Origin: Ruminococcus turbiniformis
GTDB taxonomy: Bacteria; Bacillota; Clostridia; Lachnospirales; Lachnospiraceae
Assembly: GCF_020687545.1 (NCBI RefSeq)
Contig: NZ_JAJEQX010000026.1
Span: 1 to 60,653, forward strand
Direction: 5' to 3'
DNA: 60,653 nt
A program made the translations under genes and the position numbers. Shown piece by piece: positions 42,743-50,762 of the stretch; the stretch's first letter is position 1; each line of letters begins with the position of its first letter. The notes below the pieces were generated by a model. That model saw only the letters and a list, made by a program, of their open reading frames with translations. It did not search any database and had not been told where the DNA came from.

Positions 42743-42826
42743 CCCTCAGAACCGTATCGTGTTTTCGTGTTCGGATGCAGCGGCACTTGCCTCTACACGG
42801 TATGGTTCCGGGGGATCTTTGTTTTT
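42743..42826 (+). terminator. long-stem hairpin with T-rich tail after glgB
   Basis: A 19-position stem with one mismatch pairs 42743-42761 with 42796-42814 around a 34-nt loop and is followed by ATCTTTGTTTTT. It is probably the glgB terminator, but the stem and loop are unusually long, so a structured RNA is also possible. The rest of 42672-43048 holds no gene and becomes very AT-rich toward the next promoter; a TGTTCATATT repeat occurs at about 42921 and 42932. Confidence 0.5.
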
Positions 42827-43004
42827 ACAGGTATGAATTTTTACACTGCCCTGATCAAACCTGCATAGAAATATGCTGGACCAGCGTCAGAACTGTACCA
42901 AAGACAGTTTATTTACAGAATGTTCATATTTTGTTCATATTACATAAAAATAGTGCTAAAATACAAAAAATACTAATAAATAATATACAAAAATGGTTAG
43001 AAAG

Positions 43005-43013
43005 TGCTATAAT
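43005..43013 (+). promoter_or_regulatory. extended -10 promoter of hppA
   Basis: TGC immediately before TATAAT (43008-43013); no good -35 at 17 bp. A second extended -10, TGC TAAAAT, lies at 42954-42962. Confidence 0.5.
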
Positions 43014-43048
43014 GGAATCAAATTTTTTTTAAGGAAGGAGAGGTTTCA

Positions 43049-45148
43049 ATGGACAATGAATTGGCACTACTGACGTTATGCGGTTCTGTGATTGCACTTC
43101 TTTTTGTTGTGAGCAGAGCACAGAAGGTTCTTCGTTTCCCGGAAGGAAATGAGACGATGAAGAAGATCTCCGCATCTATCCACAAGGGGGCGATGGCGTA
43201 TCTGCGCCGGCAGTATAAGATTCTGATCGGCTTCTTTGCGGTGATGTTTGTCATTCTTTTCGTGATGGCTGCGCTGGGGCTTCTGACATGGTTTGTACCG
43301 TTCGCGTTTGTTACGGGAGGATTTTTCTCGGGACTTTCCGGTTTTGTCGGAATGCAGATCGCAACGAGGGCGAATGCAAGGACAGCGGCGGCCTGCCAGA
43401 AGAGCTTAAACCGCGGACTTAACGTGGCGTTTTCCGCCGGCTCTGTTATGGGATTTACAGTTGTAGGACTGGGGCTTTTGGATATCTCTATCTGGTATCT
43501 TCTTTTAAGGCTTGTATTTAAGCTTCCGCTGGAGGATATTACAAGTACCATGCTTACTTTCGGAATGGGCGCGTCTTCCATGGCGCTGTTCGCCCGTGTG
43601 GGCGGCGGCATCTATACGAAGGCGGCCGACGTGGGAGCAGATCTTGTGGGAAAGGTAGAAGCGGGCATTCCGGAGGATGATCCGAGGAACCCGGCCGTGA
43701 TCGCCGACAATGTGGGGGATAATGTGGGTGACGTGGCCGGAATGGGAGCGGACCTCTATGAATCCTATGTGGGTTCTATCCTGTCCGCGTGCGCGCTCGG
43801 CGTCATCGCTTTTAATAAAATCGAATCTGTGGACCGGGTCAACGCAGTGGTGATCCCGATGATTCTTGCGGCGGTTGGAGTGATCGCTTCGATTATCGGC
43901 TCGCTGCTTGTCAAAACCGGCGAAAATACCGATCAGGGAACACTTTTGAAGGCGCTCAGAAGAGGAACAAATACCAGCGCGGTGATTATTGCCGTCGTGG
44001 CATTCCCGCTTGTCTGGTTCATTCTCGGGAAGGACTTTATCGGGTTCTATTTCGCGATTCTTGGCGGACTTCTTGCAGGCGTGCTGATCGGGTTTTTTAC
44101 GGAATATTTTACATCGGATACCTATAAACCGACACAGAATCTGGCGGGCAAGTCGGAGACGGGCGCGGCGACGATCATCATCGGCGGCCTGGGACTGGGC
44201 ATGCTTTCCACGGCAGTCCCGATCGTGATTATCGCGATCTGCGTGATGGCGGCCTACGCTCTGTCCGGCGGATTTATCGAGTCAACGCGCGGGCTGTACG
44301 GCATCGCCCTGGCGGCGGTGGGCATGCTTTCCACGCTCGGCATTACGCTGGCAACCGACGCGTACGGGCCGATCGCGGACAACGCGGGGGGCATCGCCGA
44401 GATGGCGGGCCTTGACCCGGAAGTGAGAAGGCGTACGGACGCGCTGGATTCGCTGGGAAATACGACAGCCGCAACAGGGAAAGGATTTGCCATCGGTTCC
44501 GCGGCGCTTACCGCCCTGGCGCTGATCGCATCTTATGTGGAGAAAGTACAGGAAGTAGGCGGAGCGGAGATCGTGCTTGACATGAGCGTGATGAATCCGA
44601 CGGTTCTGGTCGGCATCTTTATCGGCGCCTGCCTGCCCTTCGTGTTCGCGGCTCTGACCATGGAGTCTGTGGGACGCGCGGCGCAGAGCATCGTCGTGGA
44701 AGTGCGCCGCCAGTTCAAAGAGATTAAAGGCCTGATGGAAGGAAAGGCGGATGCGGACTATGAGACCTGTGTGGACATCTGTACGAAGGCAAGTCTTCAC
44801 GAGATGATTCTGCCCACGCTTCTGGCGATTATCACACCGGTCGTGACGGGACTGATTCTCGGGTACAACGGGGTGATCGGGCTGCTCACGGGCGCGACCG
44901 CGACCGGATTCCTGATGGCGATCTTCATGGCGAATGCAGGAGGCGCGTGGGACAACGCGAAGAAATACATCGAGGGCGGTGCTCATGGAGGAAAAGGCAG
45001 CGAGCAGCACAAGGCCGCGGTAGTCGGAGATACGGTCGGCGATCCGTTCAAGGATACGTCCGGGCCGTCCATCAATATCCTGATCAAGCTGCTTTCGATG
45101 GTTTCCATCGTGTTTGCGGCTCTGGTTGTGAATTATCATATTTTCTGA
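43049..45148 (+). CDS. hppA: K+-dependent membrane-bound pyrophosphatase (Na+ or H+ pump)
   Basis: A 699-residue, about 16-span membrane pyrophosphatase that couples PPi hydrolysis to cation export. The pyrophosphate-binding motif DVGADLVGKVE and the following NPAVIADNVGDNVGDVAGMGADL are complete, as is the C-terminal GGAWDNAKKYIE. The segment GNTTAATGKGFAIGSA has Ala where K+-independent enzymes carry Lys, which marks it as K+-dependent; many of that class pump Na+. An AAGGAAGGAGAGG ribosome site precedes the ATG. Confidence 0.95.
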   Translation: MDNELALLTLCGSVIALLFVVSRAQKVLRFPEGNETMKKISASIHKGAMAYLRRQYKILIGFFAVMFVILFVMAALGLLTWFVPFAFVTGGFFSGLSGFVGMQIATRANARTAAACQKSLNRGLNVAFSAGSVMGFTVVGLGLLDISIWYLLLRLVFKLPLEDITSTMLTFGMGASSMALFARVGGGIYTKAADVGADLVGKVEAGIPEDDPRNPAVIADNVGDNVGDVAGMGADLYESYVGSILSACALGVIAFNKIESVDRVNAVVIPMILAAVGVIASIIGSLLVKTGENTDQGTLLKALRRGTNTSAVIIAVVAFPLVWFILGKDFIGFYFAILGGLLAGVLIGFFTEYFTSDTYKPTQNLAGKSETGAATIIIGGLGLGMLSTAVPIVIIAICVMAAYALSGGFIESTRGLYGIALAAVGMLSTLGITLATDAYGPIADNAGGIAEMAGLDPEVRRRTDALDSLGNTTAATGKGFAIGSAALTALALIASYVEKVQEVGGAEIVLDMSVMNPTVLVGIFIGACLPFVFAALTMESVGRAAQSIVVEVRRQFKEIKGLMEGKADADYETCVDICTKASLHEMILPTLLAIITPVVTGLILGYNGVIGLLTGATATGFLMAIFMANAGGAWDNAKKYIEGGAHGGKGSEQHKAAVVGDTVGDPFKDTSGPSINILIKLLSMVSIVFAALVVNYHIF

Positions 45149-45166
45149 TAAAAGGCGAGGTATGGG

Positions 45167-45208
45167 AAAAGGCTTTTCTGTGATGACATATACAGGAGGG
45201 CCTTTTTT
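45167..45208 (+). terminator. intrinsic terminator after hppA
   Basis: A 14-bp stem including G-T pairs (45167-45180 with 45193-45206), followed by T residues to 45208. Confidence 0.75.
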
Positions 45209-45238
45209 GATTTCTGAAAAATTTCGACGCTTCATATA

Positions 45239-45267
45239 TTGACAGAAAAATCACAATGTGCTAATTT
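45239..45267 (+). promoter_or_regulatory. promoter of the DASS/SLC13 carrier gene
   Basis: TTGACA (45239-45244), 17-bp spacer, TAATTT (45262-45267) with TGC before it. A TetR-type operator follows at 45278-45299, over the early transcribed region. Confidence 0.65.
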
Positions 45268-45277
45268 AAAGATAAGG

Positions 45278-45299
45278 TTAGGTCGGTCGAATGAACTAA
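45278..45299. promoter_or_regulatory. TetR-type operator, site 1
   Basis: TTAGGTC (45278-45284) and GAACTAA (45293-45299) flank GGT-CG-AAT. The core GGTCGGTCG recurs, on the opposite strand, at the XDH-family operon (sites 2 and 3). The general form is GGTCnnnCGnnnGACC with one mismatch here. Confidence 0.75.
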
Positions 45300-45325
45300 A
45301 AATAATGACAAAAGGAGAAACTGTT

Positions 45326-46789
45326 TTGAAGAAGAGAAATGGTCTTATTTTTGCGTTTATTGTGGCCGTCATTTTTTATGTTATGGCCTTTACGGTAAAT
45401 CCGGGTGCAGATTCGCCCCTGTCTCCCGCATCGTTTATCTACGCGGGTGTGTTCCTGGCGGTGATCATCCTTCTGCTGACCGGCGCGCTTGCGGACTGGG
45501 TGGTTGTGCTGGGTGCATCTTCCCTTATGATCCTCACGGACGCGATCTGCAGAAAAGCCGGTGTATACCAGGAGGAAGTGTTTAACATGACCGGCCTGTT
45601 CGGGGCATTCAGCGGCTCTACGATCTGGCTGATTATCATGGTGTTTGCGCTCTCGGCCGGCATCGGAAAGAGCGGGCTTCTGAACAGGATCGCGATCGCC
45701 ATCCTGTCTGTTTTCCCGCCCACATACAACGGGGCGGTGCTGGCGATGATGTGTACCGGCACGGTATTAAGCCCCCTGATTCCTTCGGTAAATGCGAAGG
45801 TAAATATCCTGATTCCGTTTGCAACATCTACCACGGAAGAGATGAAGATGAAGCCCAGAAGCAAGGGCGCGCTGGGACTGTTCGCAGCCTGCTACCTGCC
45901 GGCGTATCTGGGAGGAAACGCGTTCTTTACCGGGTCGGTATATGTCTCGGTTATCTGTGGATTCATCACCTCATATGCCACTTCGCTGAACGCGGAGGGC
46001 GCTGCATTTGATTTTGTGAGCTGGTTTGTTGCGTCGAGCATCTGGTTTGTGATCCTGCTTGTGGGCACTTATATTTTCTGTGCGATTGTCTGCCGTCCGG
46101 CGGAGAAGGTGGAGTTTTCCAAAACCTTCTTCAAGGAAAGGCTGAAAGAGCTCGGGCCCATGAAGAGAGAGGAAAAGATCGCGGCGTCCGTGCTTGTGAT
46201 CGCGCTGGTACTCTGGTCCACATCCAGTTTCCACGGGATGGATACGGGAATGATCGGCTGGGCGGCGATCTGCATCATGTGCGCCCTCGGCCTTCTGGAA
46301 CCCTCGGACTTTAACACGAAGATTCCGTGGTCGCTTGTGATCTTTATCGGCAGCCTTCTGGGTATGGCAAATTATATGTCCTCCCTTGGCTGGAGCGAAG
46401 TGATCGCGGGCGTGCTCGGGCCGGTTCTTGAACCGGTGGTGGCGTCCCCGTGGATTTTCGTGCCGTTTATCTGTATCTTTACTTATCTGCTCCGTTTCCT
46501 GATTATCGAGCAGAACACGGCTCTTGTCGTGGTAATGGCGATTTTCGGCGGGCTGATGAATGCGGCGGGCATCAATCTGTATGTGATTATCTTTGTCGAG
46601 TTTATGAGCTCCATGTGCTGGACGGTTCCCTACATGAACCCGTTTGCCATGGCGACGCTGGGCGTTGCGGGAGAGAAGTATGTGACGTTCCCGGAGATGA
46701 GGAAGGCTTCTTTCCTGTATATGATTGTCAATCTGATCGGATGTACGGCAAGTATTCCGCTCTGGTATATGCTCGGATATCTCGGGTAA
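45326..46789 (+). CDS. DASS/SLC13 family carboxylate (anion) transporter
   Basis: A 487-residue polytopic carrier of the divalent anion:sodium symporter family, taking up di- or tricarboxylates and related acids. A TTG start at 45326 is chosen because AAGGAG (45311-45316) lies 9 bp before it; the ATG at 45305 lacks a site. The first membrane helix starts directly after KKRNG. Family regions include SGSTIWLIIMVFALSAGIGKSGL, LSPLIPSVNAKVNILIPFA and the second-half repeat NPFAMATLGVAG. It shares an operator with the downstream XDH-family operon, so it probably imports that pathway's substrate. The ion coupling is not visible. Confidence 0.87.
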   Translation: MKKRNGLIFAFIVAVIFYVMAFTVNPGADSPLSPASFIYAGVFLAVIILLLTGALADWVVVLGASSLMILTDAICRKAGVYQEEVFNMTGLFGAFSGSTIWLIIMVFALSAGIGKSGLLNRIAIAILSVFPPTYNGAVLAMMCTGTVLSPLIPSVNAKVNILIPFATSTTEEMKMKPRSKGALGLFAACYLPAYLGGNAFFTGSVYVSVICGFITSYATSLNAEGAAFDFVSWFVASSIWFVILLVGTYIFCAIVCRPAEKVEFSKTFFKERLKELGPMKREEKIAASVLVIALVLWSTSSFHGMDTGMIGWAAICIMCALGLLEPSDFNTKIPWSLVIFIGSLLGMANYMSSLGWSEVIAGVLGPVLEPVVASPWIFVPFICIFTYLLRFLIIEQNTALVVVMAIFGGLMNAAGINLYVIIFVEFMSSMCWTVPYMNPFAMATLGVAGEKYVTFPEMRKASFLYMIVNLIGCTASIPLWYMLGYLG

Positions 46790-46828
46790 CCGGAAAGGAA
46801 ACGGCGCCGGATTTTATGAAATTTTATG

Positions 46829-46867
46829 AAACCATGTGTTCTGCCTCTGCAAAACACATGGTTTTTT
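46829..46867 (+). terminator. intrinsic terminator after the carrier gene
   Basis: AAACCATGTGTT (46829-46840) pairs with AACACATGGTTT (46853-46864), followed by further T residues. Confidence 0.88.
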
Positions 46868-46919
46868 GCGTTTCGGGGTGTTATAATAGAACGGAAAAAT
46901 CAGGGAAAGAGGAGCATCA

Positions 46920-47600
46920 ATGGATATTATCGACATTTCTTTCAAGGAAAACGACACCACACCGGACCGTCTTCTGAAAGCGACGCAGGCGCTGATCGCC
47001 GTATACGGATACGACGCGACCACAACCCGGATGATCGCCAATCTGGCGCAGGTGAACCTTTCCGCCATCAATTTTCATTTCGGAAATAAAGAAAACCTGG
47101 TAAAGGAGGCAGTACAGAGGGCGGCGGACAGGCTGGAGAAGCGGTATTCTGCGCTGGCCTGTGAAATACGGCGGTTTTTAAAGCAGCAGCCGGTGGATAA
47201 AGAACAGGCCTGGATGTATCTGGACCGTTTCCTGACAGACCGGATCCGGAGTGCCTTTGATTATAAATCGAGCTGGATTAATATCGGCCTGGCAGACCAC
47301 GAGAGCGGCCTGCCGGAAAGTTCAAAGGGAATTATGGCAAAGACGGCGGTGCGCACAAGCGAGCAGGTGCTGGCGGAGCTGATTATGGCGCTTGGCACAA
47401 AGCAGGATCCGTTCCAGGCGGCGCTGATCGCCAGGGCGATCATGGCGGCGATCATGAGTTATTCGGAAAAGCCGCTGATGAATCAGTACATGCAGGAATT
47501 TATGGGGGTGGATTTGAGTGATCCCGAAAAGGTGGAGGATGTCCTTCACAGATATTTCATGGAGAGTATTGAGGCTGCTGTGGGAACCGCGCAGGTGTAA
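46920..47600 (+). CDS. TetR/AcrR family transcriptional regulator
   Basis: A 226-residue regulator with a canonical N-terminal HTH (DRLLKATQALIAVYGYDATTTRMIANLAQVNLSAINFHFGNKENLVKEAV) and an all-helical ligand domain. GAGGAG lies about 5 bp before the ATG, and TATAAT (46882-46887) may be its -10. It sits between the carrier gene and the XDH-family operon, and the three related palindromes at both loci are its most likely binding sites. None was seen at its own promoter. The effector is probably a pathway acid or its CoA ester. Confidence 0.9.
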   Translation: MDIIDISFKENDTTPDRLLKATQALIAVYGYDATTTRMIANLAQVNLSAINFHFGNKENLVKEAVQRAADRLEKRYSALACEIRRFLKQQPVDKEQAWMYLDRFLTDRIRSAFDYKSSWINIGLADHESGLPESSKGIMAKTAVRTSEQVLAELIMALGTKQDPFQAALIARAIMAAIMSYSEKPLMNQYMQEFMGVDLSDPEKVEDVLHRYFMESIEAAVGTAQV

Positions 47601-47649
47601 GCAGCCGCAGGTGGAAAAGAATTCCGCCTGTTTTTTGTTTGTGAATCTG

Positions 47650-47678
47650 TTGACAAACTCCGGTTTCCGTATTATACT
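47650..47678 (+). promoter_or_regulatory. promoter of the XDH-family operon
   Basis: TTGACA (47650-47655), 17-bp spacer, TATACT (47673-47678). Transcription would start near 47685, inside operator site 2. Confidence 0.85.
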
Positions 47679-47682
47679 CAGG

Positions 47683-47704
47683 GTAAGTCAAACGACCGAC
47701 CTTA
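47683..47704. promoter_or_regulatory. TetR-type operator, site 2
   Basis: The core AGTCAAACGACCGACC with flanking TTA (to 47704) covers the predicted transcription start of the XDH-family operon. It is the reverse complement form of site 1. Confidence 0.75.
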
Positions 47705-47810
47705 CAGCACGGTGTGCTGCTGCGCAGGATCGCCCGCTCCGTCTGCGGGAAGCATCTCTGCGCAGGATTCCCGGTTTGCGCGTGACCCCGCGCGCCGGTT
47801 AAATTTTTTT
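47705..47810 (+). promoter_or_regulatory. structured leader RNA with terminal attenuator-like hairpin
   Basis: Three stems follow the transcription start. The first is CAGCAC/GTGCTG (47705-47719). The second is a CTGCGCAG/CTGCGCAG pair (47720-47727 with 47758-47765) that encloses a CCCGC/GCGGG hairpin (47733-47749). The third is a GC-rich stem (CCGG...GCGCG with CGCGC...CCGG, 47771-47798) followed by TTAAATTTTTTT. The third is a credible intrinsic terminator about 55 bp before the first gene. This suggests transcription attenuation; no known riboswitch class is recognised. Confidence 0.5.
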
Positions 47811-47817
47811 ATCCAAA

Positions 47818-47839
47818 TTAGGTCAAACGACCGACCGAA
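47818..47839. promoter_or_regulatory. TetR-type operator, site 3
   Basis: TTA followed by GGTCAAACGACCGACC (47821-47836), a full match to GGTCnnnCGnnnGACC. It lies about 135 bp inside the transcript and 26 bp before the first start codon, so it could act as a roadblock or loop with site 2. Confidence 0.75.
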
Positions 47840-47864
47840 CAAATTTTAAATGGAGGAATTGAAT

Positions 47865-48404
47865 ATGGTGAAGGAAAGCGTAAACCTGACAATCAACGGT
47901 CAGCCTTATGAATTTCTCGTCGGCGAGAAATTCGGCATGATCCCGCCGTCGGAGACTCTTGTCCAGACGCTCAGGAAACGGCTGGAACTGACAGGAACAA
48001 AAGAGTCCTGCGACGAGGGAGCCTGCGGCTGCTGTACGGTGATCAAAGACGGAAAGGCGGTTACAAGCTGCATGATTCTTACCGTGGAATGCGACGGAAG
48101 CGACATTGTGACAATCGAGGGACTGGAGGACCCGGTTACCCATGAGCTGGACCCGATCCAGCAGAAATTTATCGACTGCTATGCCTTCCAGTGCGGATAC
48201 TGTACGCCGGGAATCATCATGAGCGCCAAGGCGCTGTTTATGGCGAACCCGCATCCTACCGGGGAGGAGATCCGCGAGGCGCTGGCCGGGAACTACTGCC
48301 GGTGCATCAGCCATTACACCGTCCTGGAAGCTCTGGATAAGCTGGCGGGCGTAGAGTCAGATCAGTATGAAGTGGTAAAGGAGGCGCATGAGGAAGATGA
48401 GTGA
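47865..48404 (+). CDS. XDH-family [2Fe-2S] subunit
   Basis: A 179-residue small subunit of a molybdenum hydroxylase that passes electrons between flavin and molybdenum centre. The start at 47865 follows GGAGG (47852-47856). The plant-type cluster uses C49, C54, C57 and C69 (CDEGACGCC...SC). The second, helical-domain cluster uses C110, C113, C145 and C147 (CGYCTPG; NYCRC). Its end overlaps the start of the molybdenum subunit gene by 17 nt. Confidence 0.93.
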   Translation: MVKESVNLTINGQPYEFLVGEKFGMIPPSETLVQTLRKRLELTGTKESCDEGACGCCTVIKDGKAVTSCMILTVECDGSDIVTIEGLEDPVTHELDPIQQKFIDCYAFQCGYCTPGIIMSAKALFMANPHPTGEEIREALAGNYCRCISHYTVLEALDKLAGVESDQYEVVKEAHEEDE

Positions 48405-50760
48405 ATATAAGAGAGGAAAATTTAATTTTGAGGCGCCTGTTGTCAACGGAAGGCCTGCGGAGTACCGCCATGTCGGAAAATACCGTGTCCGCGCGGACGC
48501 GCGTGATATTGTGACAGGAAGATGCATGTTCCTGGATGACTTTTCCGTTCCGCGCATGATCTATGCGCAGATCTTAAGAAGCCCCTACGCGCACGCGCGC
48601 ATTAAGAGCATCGACACAAGCAGGGCGGAAGCACTTAAAGGCGTGCACGCGGTGATTACATACAAGGACATGCCGAAGGGATGGACGCTGGGATGGCCTC
48701 CGCATAAAGACCTGCTTGACCAGGAAGTATATTTTGCCGGCGATCCGGTGGCAATCTGCGCGGCGGACACTGTGGATATTGCAAGAGAGGCGCTGCATCT
48801 GATTGATGTGGAGTACGAAGAGCTTCCGGCGGTTTTCGATGCTATCGACGCGCTCAAAGACGACGCTCCGGTTCTGTTCCCCGGCAAGTTTAAGAGCGGG
48901 ACGAACGAAGTAGACCCGGGCGTTCCCCATTTCCAGCCGGAAGGACCCTGGTGGAAGGTCGAAGGCGGAGATGTGGAGAAAGGATTTGAGGAATGTGCAT
49001 ATACCGGAGAGGCGATGGTAGAGTTCAACAAGATGTGCTCGCCCAACGCTCCCGAGGCGCCGGGATGTATCGTGCGCTGGGAAGGCGGCGTGGATTACAC
49101 GATCTGGGCGTCCTCACAGTCGCCGTTTATCTGCAAGCTGTTTAACGCGCCCCGTATTCCGAAATCCAACTTAAGAATCAAGACATTCAACGTAGGCGGT
49201 TCCTACGGAAACAAACAGACCCTTTCCGTGACGATCCTCTGCTGCGCCATCGCGGCAATCAAGACCGGACGTCCGGTGAAGCTTGTGATGAGCAAGAGCG
49301 AGCAGCTGATCGGGCATGAGCAGAGACTCGGCTCCAAAATCCATGCGAAGATCGGCATGACCGAAGACGGAATTTTCAACGCGGTACAGGGATGCTGGTA
49401 CGTGGACACCGGCGCGCTGTGCGACGCGGTGCAGGGCCAGGTCGGCGTAGGCCTTGGCGAGGCTCAGCTCGTGATGGCGAAATGCCAGAACTGGGATCTG
49501 GACAGCAAGGTTGTCGTGACAAATAAATGTCCGGCGGGTATCGTACGCGGATACGGCGGACAGGAGCTGAACAGCTGCCTGGCGCGTATTATGGCGCACT
49601 GTATGATGCTGGCGGACAAAGACCCGATCGAGACATTCAAGAAAAACTATGTGGCTCCCGGCGACCGGTACACATGGCGCGACGGCCTCACATGGCAGAG
49701 CCGCGGCTCCGACCACTATCCGGAGACCATGCAGCTGGCGGCAGATAAATTCGGCTGGAAAGACGCGTGGAAGGGATGGCTCAAACCGACGAAGGTTGTG
49801 GGAAGAAAGGCATACGGCGTGGGCGCCGGCGTAATCGGAAACGCGGATGTGTGCGAGGACAATACGCAGTGTATCGTGCGTATCCAGCACGACGTCAAGG
49901 GAAGAGGCGCGACGCTGATCGTGCAGACGGACATTACAGAGTCCGGTATGGGACAGAGAGCGGCGGCGGCAAAATTCGCGGCCGAGGTCATGAATGTGCC
50001 GATTGAGAAGGTATATGTGACAGAGCCGGATTCCCTGAACAATGTCGTAAACTTCGGCCTCTGCGGATCCCGCGGAACCGTGACGGTAGGAAAAGCGGTG
50101 ACGAAGGCAGCGGCGGACGCAAAGAGGAAAGTGCTGGAGATGGGCGCTCTTCATTTCCACTGCTCACCGGAGCAGCTGGAGACGAAAGACTTCCAGGTAT
50201 TTGTGCGCGACAATCCGCAGAAATGCATCCCGATCAAGAAACTCGGGCCGAAGGATTTAAATGTTATCGGATACGGCGAACATGTGGAGCAGTTCGATAT
50301 TCCCAGCTGCTGTCTGTTCCTGACCGAGGTTGAGGTTGACCTGGATACCGGAGAAGTGAAAGTGCTCCGCTTCCTTCAGGGAACTGATATCGGACAGATC
50401 GTGGACAACCGTATGGTGCGCATGCAGCTGCAGGGCGGCGTGGGAAGCGCAAGCCTTGACACTGCGACAATGGAAGAGTGTATATATGATGTAAACGGCA
50501 CAGGAAAAATGCTGACGAACAGCATGCTGGAATACAAATGCCGTACATTCAACGATATGCCGAAGCATGCCAGCGTGATCGAGGAGAGCCAGCTTGACAC
50601 ATTTATGTTCAAGGCGGTAGGTATCGGCGAGATCTCCGGAGCGGCGGGAGCTTCCGCGGTTCTGATGGCGATCTCCAACGCAATCGGCGTGGAGGTAAAC
50701 GAGTATCCGGCGACGCCTGACGTTATCCTGAAGGCGATCAAGAGCAAGGAGGGCAAATAA
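48388..50760 (+). CDS. XDH-family molybdopterin-binding catalytic subunit
   Basis: A 790-residue large subunit. AAGGAGG lies 4 bp before ATG 48388; ATG 48397 is an alternative. The Ald_Xan_dh_C domain (about 28-140) is followed by the two cofactor-binding halves, with VGGSYGNKQ, VRGYGGQEL, QTDITESGMGQR, GLCGSRGTVTVGKA and GIGEISGAAGAS. The last of these carries the glutamate that corresponds to the catalytic base of the family. The GGSYGNKQ loop differs from the GGGFGGKE of xanthine dehydrogenases, and the GYGGQE loop is atypical, so purine is not a safe substrate. The cytosine dinucleotide form of the cofactor is the usual one in bacteria. Confidence 0.9.
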   Translation: MRKMSEYKRGKFNFEAPVVNGRPAEYRHVGKYRVRADARDIVTGRCMFLDDFSVPRMIYAQILRSPYAHARIKSIDTSRAEALKGVHAVITYKDMPKGWTLGWPPHKDLLDQEVYFAGDPVAICAADTVDIAREALHLIDVEYEELPAVFDAIDALKDDAPVLFPGKFKSGTNEVDPGVPHFQPEGPWWKVEGGDVEKGFEECAYTGEAMVEFNKMCSPNAPEAPGCIVRWEGGVDYTIWASSQSPFICKLFNAPRIPKSNLRIKTFNVGGSYGNKQTLSVTILCCAIAAIKTGRPVKLVMSKSEQLIGHEQRLGSKIHAKIGMTEDGIFNAVQGCWYVDTGALCDAVQGQVGVGLGEAQLVMAKCQNWDLDSKVVVTNKCPAGIVRGYGGQELNSCLARIMAHCMMLADKDPIETFKKNYVAPGDRYTWRDGLTWQSRGSDHYPETMQLAADKFGWKDAWKGWLKPTKVVGRKAYGVGAGVIGNADVCEDNTQCIVRIQHDVKGRGATLIVQTDITESGMGQRAAAAKFAAEVMNVPIEKVYVTEPDSLNNVVNFGLCGSRGTVTVGKAVTKAAADAKRKVLEMGALHFHCSPEQLETKDFQVFVRDNPQKCIPIKKLGPKDLNVIGYGEHVEQFDIPSCCLFLTEVEVDLDTGEVKVLRFLQGTDIGQIVDNRMVRMQLQGGVGSASLDTATMEECIYDVNGTGKMLTNSMLEYKCRTFNDMPKHASVIEESQLDTFMFKAVGIGEISGAAGASAVLMAISNAIGVEVNEYPATPDVILKAIKSKEGK

Positions 50761-50762
50761 TT

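Noticed and set aside
42743..42826. SRP RNA or 6S RNA
   Set aside because: The conserved SRP GGAA tetraloop and internal loop are not present, and I could not establish a 6S-type open-complex bubble.
42775..43032. An 85-codon plus-strand frame between glgB and hppA
   Set aside because: It begins inside the hairpin loop, crosses the hppA promoter and has no ribosome site or recognisable domain.
47705..47810. Reading the leader hairpins as a mobile element or integron-type site
   Set aside because: No terminal inverted repeats, target duplication or recombinase gene; the order promoter, stems, T-run, gene fits a leader better.
49171..50160. A 329-codon frame on the minus strand inside the molybdenum subunit gene
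   Set aside because: It is antisense to a well conserved coding region, shows no domain and has atypical composition.
48388..50760. Naming the catalytic subunit xanthine dehydrogenase (xdhA)
   Set aside because: The substrate-loop motifs differ from purine hydroxylases and the operon contains CoA enzymes, so a purine role is not supported.
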